In this document: one piece after another, positions 16,414 to 25,323 of the stretch | How positions within the stretch are numbered: position 1 is the first letter of the stretch | How the letters are laid out: every line of letters starts with the position of its first letter | Assembly: GCA_028723455.1 (NCBI GenBank) | Contig: JAQYEW010000010.1 | Location: 1-46,452 of the forward strand | DNA length: 46,452 nucleotides | Direction of reading: 5' to 3' | From: Prevotellaceae bacterium | GTDB lineage: Bacteria; Bacteroidota; Bacteroidia; Bacteroidales; Bacteroidaceae | Position numbers and translations under genes: made by a program | Notes under the pieces: model-generated | Seen by the model: the letters and a program-made list of their open reading frames with translations, nothing else | Told to the model about the DNA's origin: nothing | Databases searched by the model: none

Positions 16414-16445
16414 CTTGAAAATGTGTATGGGAATTTGTAACTTTG
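16414..16445 (+). promoter_or_regulatory. Promoter of the BACON-like lipoprotein-mltG operon
   Basis: CTTG (16414-16417), 20 bp, TAACTTTG (16438-16445). It gives a leader of about 25 nt before the ATG at 16476 and excludes the TTG codon at 16443 as a start. Confidence 0.7.
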
Positions 16446-16475
16446 AAAGTCGATAGTAATAAAAGAGCATTTGAA

Positions 16476-17168
16476 ATGAAAAAAATCTTGTTTCCTTTGG
16501 TTACCGCCATGCTGTTGGCTGCCTGTAAAAAAGACGCAGAGACCCATCACATCAACATCTTGCATCCAGCGGGAGGAACGATGGGTGTTGTTTACGCTGA
16601 CCAAACGCTGGATTCCATTGTTTTGGTTACGACAGACAGTTATCGTTGTTCCAGCACTGAGTCTTGGATGTCTATTGATCCAAAGATTGGCACAAAGACG
16701 CTGCGGAATCTTTATCAGACAGTGCATATAATCCCTGTTCCTGTTACTTTTGAAGTAAATAAGACTGGTGCCGCTCGTATAGGCAATGTCAACATCTATA
16801 CTTATGGCAATGATTGGAACCAACAGATAACAACAGGTTTTGTACAGATGGGATGGCCCAATATCCAACGCCCCGCAGCCCTTATTACCTATAATGAGGC
16901 AAAGCCCGGTAAGGCTATTTTTGAACTTGTTCTTCCTGCCTTGGAAGTGAAGGACAGCCTTATCTTTGATGTCCGCGAAAACTGGACGTTGGAGGGAAAC
17001 GGTGCATTTGTTACGCCTGCAAGCCGTAGCGGACGCAACGGCAGAAATGTAGTTATGCTCTCCGTTGAGCCTAATGCCACCAAGGATGCGCGTACAGACA
17101 CATTCGTGCTTACTACCAGTGGCCTATCTACCACGATTAAAGTAACTCAGCAAGCTGCCGCAAGATAA
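16476..17168 (+). CDS. Lipoprotein with BACON-like domains
   Basis: A 230-residue lipoprotein: signal MKKILFPLVTAMLLAAC with lipobox LAAC and lipidated C17. The mature part is beta-rich in two similar halves, each resembling a BACON/Ig-like module; the C-terminal end FVLTTSGLSTTIKVTQQ has the typical closing strand pattern of BACON domains. No enzymatic motif. Its TAA overlaps the ATG of mltG (TAATG), so translation is coupled and it may act at the envelope together with the transglycosylase, which is inference. Confidence 0.8.
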   Translation: MKKILFPLVTAMLLAACKKDAETHHINILHPAGGTMGVVYADQTLDSIVLVTTDSYRCSSTESWMSIDPKIGTKTLRNLYQTVHIIPVPVTFEVNKTGAARIGNVNIYTYGNDWNQQITTGFVQMGWPNIQRPAALITYNEAKPGKAIFELVLPALEVKDSLIFDVRENWTLEGNGAFVTPASRSGRNGRNVVMLSVEPNATKDARTDTFVLTTSGLSTTIKVTQQAAAR

Positions 17169-18181
17169 TGCTTAGAATTCCCAAAAAGTATTACGGGGTA
17201 GCTGTTGCTGGTCTGGTTGTTTTTCATGTGGCCATGTTTGCTGCCACCTATCTGTTTATTTCTCCTGCTTATTCCGGTGAAGAGGTAAAATCTGTTTATC
17301 TGCGTGCCGGAGACGATGTTATCAAGGAACTGGAGGAGCAGGCGCATGTGCGAACCAAGGGCTTCGGTTTGCTTCGTGCTGTTTTGGGGTATCACGTGCG
17401 TCCTGGGCGCTACGATATGCAGCCGGGCGACCGCATTATATCTATCTTCCGACGCTTGCGAAACGGACAGCAGACTCCCGTACGATTGGTGATGCCCTCT
17501 GTTCGCACGATGGACGATATGGCTAATTTCCTGAGCGAGCATTTGATGATGGATTCGGCGGCTGTTGCCGATTCATTGGGCGACAGCACTTATCTGGCTC
17601 GCTGGGGTTATACGCCGGAAACTGTTCCCGCGCTTTTTGTCCCCAATACCTATGAGGTGTATTGGAATATTTCCTTATCGGATTTCATGCGTCGCATGCA
17701 GCGCGAAAATGATTCTTTCTGGACCCATGCGCGTCAGGCTAAAGCAATAAGAATGGGCTTTACCCCCATTGAAATTGCTACGCTGGCCAGTATCGTTGAC
17801 GAGGAAACAGCCAATGATGCGGAAAAACCGATGGTAGCGGGTATGTATATTCGTCGTCTGGAGATTGGCATGCCTTTGCAGGCAGACCCGACCGTGAAGT
17901 TTGCTGTGGGCGATTTCTCTTTGCGCCGCATTCTCAAAGAACATCTCGAGGTGGAGAGTCCTTACAATACGTATAAAAATGAAGGATTGCCCCCCGGTCC
18001 CATTCGCGTTGCCTCCGTTGCCGGCATTGATGCGGTATTGAACTATGTTCGCCACAATTATATATATATGTGTGCCAAGGAGGATTTCTCAGGTACACAT
18101 AATTTTGCTGCCACTTATTCTGAGCATCTGTTGAATGCACGTCGCTATCAGCGAGCGCTCAATCAGCGGGGTATCAAATAG
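17168..18181 (+). CDS. mltG: Endolytic murein transglycosylase MltG
   Basis: A 337-residue inner-membrane lytic transglycosylase that cleaves nascent glycan strands and helps set their length. One N-terminal membrane segment (about 9-31), a LysM-like subdomain (about 40-110) and the YceG catalytic domain. Family motifs: LFVPNTYEVYW, ATLASIVDEETAND (around 205-217), LQADPTVKFA, and NTYKNEGLPPGPI. E. coli reads SIVEKET at the active-site loop; here it is SIVDEET, with the Glu before Thr kept. It starts on the stop of the lipoprotein gene and converges with the MBL gene 20 bp away, with no clear terminator between. Confidence 0.95.
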   Translation: MLRIPKKYYGVAVAGLVVFHVAMFAATYLFISPAYSGEEVKSVYLRAGDDVIKELEEQAHVRTKGFGLLRAVLGYHVRPGRYDMQPGDRIISIFRRLRNGQQTPVRLVMPSVRTMDDMANFLSEHLMMDSAAVADSLGDSTYLARWGYTPETVPALFVPNTYEVYWNISLSDFMRRMQRENDSFWTHARQAKAIRMGFTPIEIATLASIVDEETANDAEKPMVAGMYIRRLEIGMPLQADPTVKFAVGDFSLRRILKEHLEVESPYNTYKNEGLPPGPIRVASVAGIDAVLNYVRHNYIYMCAKEDFSGTHNFAATYSEHLLNARRYQRALNQRGIK

Positions 18182-18201
18182 GAGAGAGGACGCACAACCG
18201 C

Positions 18202-18837
18202 TTAGAGGAACAGATTTCCATCGCGCTCCTCGGCGATGGTGGTTGTATCGCCATGTCCTGGATATACAATGGTTTTGGGCGGAAGGGTCATCAGACTATT
18301 GCGTACACTTAGCACTTCCTGCTCCATGCTGCCTAAGGGTATGTCCGTACGGCCCAGGCTGAAACGGAACAAGGTATCGCCACTTAGCAAGAGTCCTTCG
18401 TTTTCCAAATAAAAACAAAGTCCGCCCGGAGTGTGCCCTGGTGTGTGGATAACGCGCAAAGTGCTTGTTCCATACTGAATGGAAGTACCATGTTCTAAGG
18501 TAAACAGAGGCTCGACCTTGGGCAAAGGAAGGGCATGGCGCATCATACGATACGTAAGCGTAGGGTTCATCTGCCATATTTCGCGTTCCGTTTCATGACA
18601 TTCCGGTCTTAATCCAAAGGCTTCATATACGTTGTCTGAACCGAAGATGTGGTCGAAGTGAGCGTGAGTAAGGAGGTAGTGCTTGAGGCGGATACCTTCA
18701 TTCTCTACGTATTGACGAATCATGCAGAATTCATGTTCGTCAAAAGTGCCACAGTCAATGATGACTCCCTCTTTGGTGCTGTCGCTTAAGACATAGCAGT
18801 TCTCGCCGAGCGGGTTAACGGTGAATCTCCTTATCAT
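18202..18837 (-). CDS. MBL-fold metallo-hydrolase, glyoxalase II-like
   Basis: A 211-residue metallo-beta-lactamase-fold enzyme. The binuclear metal motif THAHFDH (H58, H60, D62, H63) is complete, with further ligands in HTPGHTPGG, the Asp in SGDTLFRFSLGRTD and the last His in YPGHGDTT. This pattern is that of short glyoxalase II-like or persulfide-type hydrolases that lack the C-terminal helical domain. The substrate is not known. It follows rsmG after 9 bp in an nhaC-rsmG-MBL unit. Confidence 0.92.
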   Translation of the reverse strand: MIRRFTVNPLGENCYVLSDSTKEGVIIDCGTFDEHEFCMIRQYVENEGIRLKHYLLTHAHFDHIFGSDNVYEAFGLRPECHETEREIWQMNPTLTYRMMRHALPLPKVEPLFTLEHGTSIQYGTSTLRVIHTPGHTPGGLCFYLENEGLLLSGDTLFRFSLGRTDIPLGSMEQEVLSVRNSLMTLPPKTIVYPGHGDTTTIAEERDGNLFL

Positions 18838-18846
18838 GGTCGTCCT

Positions 18847-19467
18847 TTATAATGCCGTATATACAACCTTCTTGGTTTCAAAGAACTCTTCCTCATAGTA
18901 ATCGCTCAAAGCCGTGATGTCCGTGTGCGATTTTAAGGGTAAGGTTTCGTGCTCTAATTCGCCGCCTTTTAGGCAGATAAGGCCGTTGGGTAGGGCATTG
19001 CGCTGTTTGCTGCTGATGTTTTTGCGGATAATCTTTACCAAATCAGCCAGCGGCATGACAGCGCGCGATACCACGTAATCGTATTTCCCCTTTTCCTCTT
19101 CGGCGCGGCACCATCGGGTTGTAACGTTCTCTAACCCCAAGGCTTGGGATATTTCTGTACACACGAGTATTTTTTTGCGAATGCTGTCTACAAGATGAAA
19201 ATGTGTATCGGGAAACAGGATGGCCAAGGGAATGCCTGGGAAGCCACCACCTGTGCCCAAGTCCATGACTTCTGTACCCGGCTTGAAACGAATAACTTCT
19301 GCGATACCCAAGGAGTGCAGAACGTGATGTTCATAAAGGTTGTCGATGTCCTTGCGTGAGATTACGTTGATTTTTGCGTTCCAATCACGATACAAAGTAT
19401 CTAATTGTGCAAACTGTTCCAACTGATGTGCAGTAAGGTTGGGGAAGTATTTTTTTATTAGTTCCAT
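18847..19467 (-). CDS. rsmG: 16S rRNA (guanine527-N7)-methyltransferase RsmG
   Basis: A 206-residue SAM-dependent enzyme methylating G527 of 16S rRNA (loss gives low-level streptomycin resistance in several bacteria). Motifs: NVISRKDIDNLYEHHVLHSL, SAM site VMDLGTGGGFPGIPLAILFP, the acidic residue in HLVDSIRKKI, and the VVSRAVMPL segment. Length matches the family. It begins 15 bp after the antiporter gene and ends 9 bp before the MBL gene, so it is operonic. Confidence 0.96.
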   Translation of the reverse strand: MELIKKYFPNLTAHQLEQFAQLDTLYRDWNAKINVISRKDIDNLYEHHVLHSLGIAEVIRFKPGTEVMDLGTGGGFPGIPLAILFPDTHFHLVDSIRKKILVCTEISQALGLENVTTRWCRAEEEKGKYDYVVSRAVMPLADLVKIIRKNISSKQRNALPNGLICLKGGELEHETLPLKSHTDITALSDYYEEEFFETKKVVYTAL

Positions 19468-19482
19468 AGTCTGGGCGTTTTT

Positions 19483-20781
19483 TTATTCTTTTTTTCCAAC
19501 GAAGATAAAACCTAAGGCACAAGCCCCAAGGATGAATGGATAGTAGAGATAAGGGATGATGTCCAGCGGATTGATAAGGGCGATGCTACTTGCCATCAAA
19601 AGCTGTGCGCCATAGGGGATAAGACCTTGTGCAAAGCAAGAGAAGGTATCCAGAATACTGGCTGTTCGTTGTGGAGCGATGCCGTAGCGGATACTGATTT
19701 CCTTAGCCAAAGGTGCAACGGTAAGGATGGCGATAGTGTTATTGGCCGTACACAGGTCTGTCAGTACGGTAAGTACGGCAATGCACAGTTCACCGCCGCG
19801 TCGGCTGCTGATATGAGCGGATAGTCGCTGTAACAGGAAATCAATCCCTCCCATGTGCCGGATGACATTTACGAGACCGGCAGCCAAAAGAGTGACGATT
19901 ATGAGTTCGCTCATACCCATGATGCCATCGCCCATGGCTTTCAACCATTGGAAAAGGTTATAACTACCGGAAAGCATTCCGATCACGCCTGTGCTCAGTA
20001 TGCCCAATAGCAGTACTCCCATTACGTTTACTCCCGCTAAGGCAGTGCCCAATACAAGCAGGTATGGAATCACCAGTACCCACTGAATGTCATGCGCTGT
20101 ATATTGCATCTGGAACTGACTGCCTAATATAATATAAAGTATGATTGTCAACAAGGCGGCCGGAAGTGCGATGCGCAGATTCGCCCGGAACTTTTCGCTC
20201 ATACGACAGCCCTGACTGCGGGTGGCTACAATGGTCGTGTCGGAAATAAAACTCAGGTTGTCGCCAAAGAAAGCACCGCCCACAACGCTGGCAATAATCA
20301 AAGGCAGTGAGTTGCCTGTTTGCTGTGCCATGCCCTGGGCGATGGGAACCAATGCTACAATGGTCCCTACGCTGGTGCCTATGCTGATCGAAATAAAACA
20401 TGCGGCAAGGAACAGGCCCGTAAGAATTAATTGTGGCGGAAGCACTCTCAGGCTTACCTCAACAATGGCTTCCACGGCTCCCATGTCTTTGGCGCTGGCA
20501 GCAAAAGCTCCTGCCAGAACGAAGATCCAAATCATAAACAGAAGGTCGGGACGTGCGGCACCCTTGGAGAAAACCTCCATCCGTTCTTCCAACCTTTCGC
20601 CTCTCACAATGCCTACGGCATACACGCTGGCCGCCAGGAATGCGACCGTGATGGGTACGCCGTAGAAATCTCCCGCAATAATACTGAGAACAACAAAGAG
20701 GCCAAGGAAAACAAATAGGGGGGATAGGGCTGTCAGTCCTTTTCCCAGTGATATTCTTTGTGGTTTATTGTCTTTTTCCAT
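19483..20781 (-). CDS. Na+/H+ antiporter, NhaC family
   Basis: A 432-residue polytopic inner-membrane protein with about 11-12 hydrophobic spans. The conserved NhaC features are visible: the broken-helix region SIGTSVGTIVALVPIA, the GGAFFGDNLSFISDTTI motif with acidic residues in the membrane, and DLCTANNTIAILTVAPLAKE followed by DTFSCFAQGLIPYGAQ. It exchanges Na+ for H+ and supports pH and sodium balance; some NhaC-like proteins carry organic acids, so substrate is not certain. The frame extends to 20949, but the promoter at 20790-20820 and the MEKDNKPQRI start fix 20781. Confidence 0.9.
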   Translation of the reverse strand: MEKDNKPQRISLGKGLTALSPLFVFLGLFVVLSIIAGDFYGVPITVAFLAASVYAVGIVRGERLEERMEVFSKGAARPDLLFMIWIFVLAGAFAASAKDMGAVEAIVEVSLRVLPPQLILTGLFLAACFISISIGTSVGTIVALVPIAQGMAQQTGNSLPLIIASVVGGAFFGDNLSFISDTTIVATRSQGCRMSEKFRANLRIALPAALLTIILYIILGSQFQMQYTAHDIQWVLVIPYLLVLGTALAGVNVMGVLLLGILSTGVIGMLSGSYNLFQWLKAMGDGIMGMSELIIVTLLAAGLVNVIRHMGGIDFLLQRLSAHISSRRGGELCIAVLTVLTDLCTANNTIAILTVAPLAKEISIRYGIAPQRTASILDTFSCFAQGLIPYGAQLLMASSIALINPLDIIPYLYYPFILGACALGFIFVGKKE

Positions 20782-20789
20782 TTCTTTTG

Positions 20790-20820
20790 CAAAGGTAGTG
20801 TTTTGCAAACGCAGAACAAA
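20790..20820 (-). promoter_or_regulatory. Promoter of nhaC-rsmG-MBL
   Basis: On the minus strand TTTG (20817-20820), exactly 19 bp, TACCTTTG (20790-20797). The -7 element ends 8 bp before the ATG, so the leader is very short. It lies just after the stop of the HhH gene. Confidence 0.78.
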
Positions 20821-20824
20821 GAAA

Positions 20825-21742
20825 TCAGTACGAAAAATCAAGATATGGCAGCAGACGTTGCACATCTTCTGCCGTAAACTCAGGAAGCGTAAGCAATATC
20901 TCGGCGTGTTGTATGGGGCCATGGGCATGGCGATAATCCCAAACGGCACGTGCGCGTTTCAAACGCAGATAAGGATGGTAGATGAGTTGGTTCTTGCTGG
21001 CCTTGTTAATGGCGATTTTTCGTATTTGTTGTGCCTCTATCTTGAGGTAGTTTGTAGCCAGTGGCGTAAGTCCTTCTATTTCCTCAATTTGGTCTAAGGA
21101 AACGAAGCCGCCCAGTTTGTCCCGATAGAACACTAATTGGCGTGCATAATATGACCCTACACCGGGAATGCGCTTGAAAAGGGTAGTGTCTGCCGTGTTC
21201 AAATCTATCTTCTCACCCTCCTTGAGTTTCGTTTGTTGTGTATGGTTGATTGCTGTACTGGTATCTGAAACGGTTTTTTCAAGGCTTGAACTGGTAACGG
21301 AGAACTCGCGTTTCGGAAGTTCGACGGGTTGAAACTCGGGAGCAATACGTATCAACGGTTTCAGGTGGCTCCATAATCCACGGGTCATTCCGGGCACACG
21401 GGCGAAGTCCTCCGGCGCACTGTAACAGTACCCCATACTGCGGAACTTATAGATTCCGCGGACCATGGAAGGCGTAAGCCCTAACCGCAGCAGCTGGTTA
21501 CTGTCCGCCGTGTTGGGGTCAAAGGGGAAACTCTCTCGCTTTACTTCAGGTTGTGCATAATATCGTGGGGCGAATTTCCCGGCTGTTCGTTGTTTTATCG
21601 GTAATGCCGTGCTTAAACTGTCGCTGTCTTTGCCTGCTGCGGTTTGGTGTGTCGTTCGATACACGATGGTGCAAAGTACTATGGCCAAGGTTAGGGTCAT
21701 GATAACGATGCCACGTTTTTCATTGTTCTGCAAGGGAATCAT
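20825..21742 (-). CDS. Membrane-anchored helix-hairpin-helix (ComEA-like) protein
   Basis: A 305-residue protein: short cytoplasmic start, one membrane span (about 11-28, GIVIMTLTLAIVLCTIVY), then three HhH modules in the periplasm. The modules begin FPFDPNTADSNQLLRLGL (about 73), KIDLNTADTTLFKRIPGVG (about 181) and IAINKASKNQLIYHPYLR (about 242), each with the LNTA/INKA entry and GLTP/IPGVG hairpin. This is the ComEA-like arrangement that binds double-stranded DNA during uptake in other bacteria; here a DNA-uptake role is inference. The ATG at 21742 is preferred, because a -7 element lies at 21770-21777 inside the longer frame. Confidence 0.88.
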   Translation of the reverse strand: MIPLQNNEKRGIVIMTLTLAIVLCTIVYRTTHQTAAGKDSDSLSTALPIKQRTAGKFAPRYYAQPEVKRESFPFDPNTADSNQLLRLGLTPSMVRGIYKFRSMGYCYSAPEDFARVPGMTRGLWSHLKPLIRIAPEFQPVELPKREFSVTSSSLEKTVSDTSTAINHTQQTKLKEGEKIDLNTADTTLFKRIPGVGSYYARQLVFYRDKLGGFVSLDQIEEIEGLTPLATNYLKIEAQQIRKIAINKASKNQLIYHPYLRLKRARAVWDYRHAHGPIQHAEILLTLPEFTAEDVQRLLPYLDFSY

Positions 21743-21769
21743 GTTGTCAAAAGCATTTGTTCGTGGAAA

Positions 21770-21777
21770 CAAAGATA
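21770..21777 (-). promoter_or_regulatory. -7 element of the HhH gene
   Basis: TATCTTTG on the minus strand, exact TAnnTTTG, 27 bp before the ATG at 21742. No good -33 TTTG. Confidence 0.5.
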
Positions 21778-21821
21778 AGAAAATCTTTGTAAAGGTGCGC
21801 TCTTGAAAAGTCAAAAAGAAA

Positions 21822-21847
21822 AAGAGTATGCCGTGAAGCATACTCTT
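21822..21847 (-). terminator. Intrinsic terminator of infC-rpmI-rplT
   Basis: AAGAGTATGC (21822-21831) pairs with GCATACTCTT (21838-21847), 6-nt loop; on the minus strand the stem is followed by TTTCTTTTTG. It lies 27 bp after the rplT stop. Confidence 0.9.
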
Positions 21848-21874
21848 GATGTTTTTCAGTGTGAAAGAAAGGGC

Positions 21875-22219
21875 TTACTTCACCTTGTTCACGATGGCCT
21901 TGAAAGCCTCGGGGTGATTCACAGCCAGGTCGGCGAGCACCTTGCGGTTAATCTCGATACCTGCCTTGTGGAGCAGACCCATCAACTGGCTGTAGCTCAG
22001 ACCTTCGAGGCGAGCGGCAGCGTTGATACGCTGAATCCAGAGAGCGCGGAAAGTACGCTTCTTGTTACGACGATCGCGGAAAGCATAGGTGAGACCCTTC
22101 TCCCAAGTGTTCTTGGCAACGGTCCACACATTCTTGCGAGCACCAAAGTAACCTCTGGTCAGACCTAATATTTTCTTTCTCTTAGCACGTGAAGCCACGT
22201 GATTTACTGATCTTGGCAT
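21875..22219 (-). CDS. rplT: 50S ribosomal protein L20
   Basis: A 114-residue basic protein that binds 23S rRNA early in 50S assembly. The sequence starts [20 protein letters not shown] and contains the family block [20 protein letters not shown]. Length is typical. It is the last gene of infC-rpmI-rplT, the common order in bacteria, and is followed by a strong terminator. In other bacteria L20 represses its own operon; no such leader structure could be verified here. Confidence 0.98.
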   Translation of the reverse strand: MPRSVNHVASRAKRKKILGLTRGYFGARKNVWTVAKNTWEKGLTYAFRDRRNKKRTFRALWIQRINAAARLEGLSYSQLMGLLHKAGIEINRKVLADLAVNHPEAFKAIVNKVK

Positions 22220-22344
22220 AATTTTTTTGTTTTTTGAATGTTAGCGTCGGCCTCGGTGAGACTGATCTTTTGAGCTAATCACTCGGTTAATAACTTTTGT
22301 GGTAAAATGTTTTGTCTCGGCGTCAATGATCTTCTCAGATGTCT

Positions 22345-22542
22345 TTAACGCAAGCACAGCAAGTCGCGAACCTGCTTCATGTCGTCAGCGTCGACAAGAG
22401 CACTGTGATCCAAGTTGCGCTTCTGCTTCTTGGTCTTCTTGGTCAGGATGTGGCTGTGATAAGCGTGATGACGCTTTACCTTACCGGTTCCGGTCAGAAA
22501 GAATCTCTTCTTGGCACCGGAGTTAGTCTTAACTTTTGGCAT
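22345..22542 (-). CDS. rpmI: 50S ribosomal protein L35
   Basis: A 65-residue protein, [20 protein letters not shown], with the Lys-rich [14 protein letters not shown] segment characteristic of L35. It lies between infC and rplT; spacers of 84 bp and 125 bp show no further gene and could hold regulatory RNA structure. Confidence 0.97.
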   Translation of the reverse strand: MPKVKTNSGAKKRFFLTGTGKVKRHHAYHSHILTKKTKKQKRNLDHSALVDADDMKQVRDLLCLR

Positions 22543-22626
22543 TTTTTTGTTTTGTTTTGTTTGTTATTAAATAGACGTGGCAACGCATATACCAGGCGTT
22601 ACGCACAGTCGTTCTTTGCTTTGTTC

Positions 22627-23280
22627 TTAGAAGTCCTCGCCTTCAACTTTTGGGCCTGTGTATTCTTTGCGAGCCTTTTGTTGGGGAGCGCGACGGCCCT
22701 CTGCGGGAGTGTTAACTTCTGCTTGCGTCGTTTCTTCAACGGGCTTCTTGGGGGCTGCCGTTTTCTTGGGAGCGATGAACATAGTCATTCGCTTACCTTC
22801 CAATACGGGCATGCTTTCAACCTTGCCATATTCCTCCAGGTCCGCAGCAAAGCGGAGCAGAAGAACTTCGCCCTGTTCCTTGAAGAGAATGCTACGACCC
22901 TTGAAGAAGACGTAAGCCTTTACCTTATCGCCCTCGCTTAGGAATCCCTGAGCGTGCTTGAGTTTGAAGTTGTAGTCGTGGTCATCGGTCTGCGGTCCGA
23001 AACGGATTTCCTTGACATCCACCTTCACCTGCTTGGCTTTGATTTCTTTCTGCTTTTTCTTCTGTTGGTAGAGGAATTTGCTATAATCAATCAAGCGGCA
23101 TACAGGGGGATTGGCATTGGGACTGATTTCCACCAGATCCACACCCTTTTGTTCAGCCATCTGTAAGGCTTTACGGGTAGGTACAATCATGGACTCACCG
23201 TCCTCGCCAGCGATGCGAACTTCGCTCACTCGTATCTGCTCGTTAACGCGATACTGCTGTTTTTTGTCGTCTTTCTTCAT
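22627..23280 (-). CDS. infC: Translation initiation factor IF-3
   Basis: A 217-residue factor that binds the 30S subunit and checks the initiator tRNA. N-domain: [20 protein letters not shown] and [21 protein letters not shown]-domain: [20 protein letters not shown] and [12 protein letters not shown]. The last ~40 residues ([20 protein letters not shown] and beyond) are a Lys/Pro/Ala-rich tail that goes past the usual ~180 residues. It starts with ATG, not the AUU used in enterobacteria, so the enterobacterial start-codon feedback is not expected. Confidence 0.97.
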   Translation of the reverse strand: MKKDDKKQQYRVNEQIRVSEVRIAGEDGESMIVPTRKALQMAEQKGVDLVEISPNANPPVCRLIDYSKFLYQQKKKQKEIKAKQVKVDVKEIRFGPQTDDHDYNFKLKHAQGFLSEGDKVKAYVFFKGRSILFKEQGEVLLLRFAADLEEYGKVESMPVLEGKRMTMFIAPKKTAAPKKPVEETTQAEVNTPAEGRRAPQQKARKEYTGPKVEGEDF

Positions 23281-23301
23281 TCAGAGTGTTAAATGCAGCT
23301 G

Positions 23302-23309
23302 CAAAGTTA
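23302..23309 (-). promoter_or_regulatory. Possible internal -7 element for infC
   Basis: TAACTTTG on the minus strand overlaps the thrS stop codon and lies 21 bp before the infC ATG. Exact TAnnTTTG, no clear -33. It could allow infC-rpmI-rplT to be expressed separately from thrS. Confidence 0.45.
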
Positions 23310-25250
23310 ATACTTTTCTGTCATTTCACGTACTAAATCATTGATTTTTTTGGCGAAATCCTCATATTTCATGCTGCCTTGCTCGCCGCCGCCTTGTTTG
23401 CGGAAGCTTACTGTGCCCTCTGATTGTTCTTTTTCGCCGACCACAAGCATGTAGGGTACGCGTTGCATTTCGTTGTCTCGAATCTTGCGGCCGATTTTTT
23501 CGTTGCGGTCGTCGACATAGGCACGTACGTCCTGCGTGTCAAAGTATTCTTTCAACTGTTGTGCATAGTCGTTGTATTTCTCGCTTACGGGCAGGATGGC
23601 AACCTGTTCGGGAGCCAACCAAATGGGGAAATGACCGGCAGTGTGCTCAATAAGCACGGCCGTGAAGCGTTCCATGGAACCGAAGGGGGCACGATGGACC
23701 ATTACGGGACGGTGCTTGGCATTGTCCGCACCCACATACTCCAGTCCGAAACGTTCCGGCAGGTTGTAGTCCACCTGAATGGTACCCAACTGCCAGCGAC
23801 GGCCCAAGGCATCCTTTACCATGAAGTCCAGTTTGGGGCCATAGAAGGCAGCCTCGCCCAGTTCGGTGGTCGTCTTCAGGCCTTTCTCTGCACAGGCTTC
23901 AATAATGGCCTGCTCGGCTTCGTTCCAGACCTCGTCAGAACCAATGTATTTTTCTTTGTTGTTGGGGTCGCGCAAGGAAATTTGAGCCTCGAAGTTGTTG
24001 AAGTCGAGCGCATGGAAGATAATCTGGATAATGTCCATTACGCGTTCGAACTCCTGTTTCACCTGGTCGGGGCGGCAGAAGATATGCGCATCGTCCTGAG
24101 TGAATGAACGTACACGGGTAAGTCCGTGCAACTCTCCACTCTGCTCGTATCGGTACACGGTACCGAATTCGGCGCAGCGGAAAGGCAGGTCCTTGTAGCT
24201 GCGTGGCTTGGAAGCGTAAATTTCGCAGTGATGAGGACAGTTCATGGGCTTCAACAGATACTCTTCGCCTTCTTCCGGGGTATGGATGGGTTGGAAGCTG
24301 TCTTTGCCATAATGGGCATAGTGTCCGCTGGTTACGTATAGATTCTTGCCGCCGATGTGTGGAGTGATTACCTGCTGGTAACCATATTTCTTCTGAATCT
24401 TTTTAAGGAAGTCCTCAAGGCGCAGGCGCAAGGCGGTGCCTTTGGGAAGCCAGATGGGCAGTCCCTTTCCTACGCGGTCGCTGAACATGAAAAGTTCCAT
24501 TTCCTTGCCAATCTTGCGGTGGTCGCGCTTCTTGGCTTCCTCCAGCAGGGTGAGGTACTCTGTCAATAGTTTCTGCTTGGGAAAAGTGATGGCGTAGAGA
24601 CGTGTCATCATGGGGCGTTTTTCGTCGCCGCGCCAATAGGCTGAGCTGACGGAAAGCACTTTGCAGGCCTTGATGGGGGCGGTTGAAAGCAAGTGAGGGC
24701 CACGGCAAAGATCCGTGAAGGCACCCTGTGTGTAGGTGGTGATGTGCCCATCCTCCAGGTCTTCAATCAGCTCGTTTTTATAGGTCTGGCCACGGTCGCC
24801 AAAGAACTTCAGCGCATCTGCCTTGCTGATTTCCTGGCGTACAAGCGTTTCCTTACGCTGTACCAGTTCCATGATTTTCTTTTCGATGGTTACGAAATCA
24901 CCTTCACGGATAACGGTTCCCTCGGTGGGCATAACGTCATAATAGAAACCGTTCTCGATAGCGGGGCCAATACCGAACTGGATGCCGGGATACAGCTCCT
25001 GCAAGGCTTCAGCCATCAAGTGGGCGCTGGTATGCCAGAAGGCATGTTTTCCCTCGGTATCCTCCCACTTGTAAAGTTTCACCTCTGCATCCTCGTTGAT
25101 GGGACGGTTCAGCTCCACGGTGATTCCGTTAACACCAACAGCCAATACGTCCTGTGCCAGTCGCGAGGAAATGCTCTCTGCAATCTGAAGACCGGTTACG
25201 CCTGCCTCGTATTCGCGGACGGAACCGTCAGGAAAAGTAATTTTAATCAT
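23307..25250 (-). CDS. thrS: Threonyl-tRNA synthetase
   Basis: A 647-residue class II synthetase. Domains in order: TGS (1-62), editing domain with the metal/Ser-tRNA site HTSAH (73-77) and LCRGPH (C182, H186), catalytic core with zinc ligand C338 in [10 protein letters not shown], motif 2 [20 protein letters not shown], motif 3 around APFGSMERF, and a C-terminal anticodon-binding domain ([20 protein letters not shown]). Both aminoacylation and editing sites appear intact. It lies between a TPR gene (73 bp upstream) and infC (26 bp downstream). Confidence 0.98.
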   Translation of the reverse strand: MIKITFPDGSVREYEAGVTGLQIAESISSRLAQDVLAVGVNGITVELNRPINEDAEVKLYKWEDTEGKHAFWHTSAHLMAEALQELYPGIQFGIGPAIENGFYYDVMPTEGTVIREGDFVTIEKKIMELVQRKETLVRQEISKADALKFFGDRGQTYKNELIEDLEDGHITTYTQGAFTDLCRGPHLLSTAPIKACKVLSVSSAYWRGDEKRPMMTRLYAITFPKQKLLTEYLTLLEEAKKRDHRKIGKEMELFMFSDRVGKGLPIWLPKGTALRLRLEDFLKKIQKKYGYQQVITPHIGGKNLYVTSGHYAHYGKDSFQPIHTPEEGEEYLLKPMNCPHHCEIYASKPRSYKDLPFRCAEFGTVYRYEQSGELHGLTRVRSFTQDDAHIFCRPDQVKQEFERVMDIIQIIFHALDFNNFEAQISLRDPNNKEKYIGSDEVWNEAEQAIIEACAEKGLKTTTELGEAAFYGPKLDFMVKDALGRRWQLGTIQVDYNLPERFGLEYVGADNAKHRPVMVHRAPFGSMERFTAVLIEHTAGHFPIWLAPEQVAILPVSEKYNDYAQQLKEYFDTQDVRAYVDDRNEKIGRKIRDNEMQRVPYMLVVGEKEQSEGTVSFRKQGGGEQGSMKYEDFAKKINDLVREMTEKY

Positions 25251-25279
25251 TCAAACTATTTTATTTTGTTTTTTCCGTA

Positions 25280-25287
25280 CAAAGTTA
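25280..25287 (-). promoter_or_regulatory. -7 element for thrS
   Basis: TAACTTTG on the minus strand, exact TAnnTTTG, 29 bp before the thrS ATG, in the 73-bp gap after the TPR gene. No canonical -33. Confidence 0.5.
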
Positions 25288-25323
25288 CATAATATTTCTT
25301 TAGGCCGGGCAATGGCAAGGATT

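Noticed and set aside
17795..17810. MltG active-site Glu apparently replaced by Asp (SIVDEET against SIVEKET)
   Set aside because: The Glu next to Thr is kept and the first position varies in this phylum as far as I recall, so no loss of activity is claimed.
22220..22626. L20-type leader or other riboswitch between infC, rpmI and rplT
   Set aside because: No convincing conserved structure could be drawn by eye; a covariance-model search would be needed.
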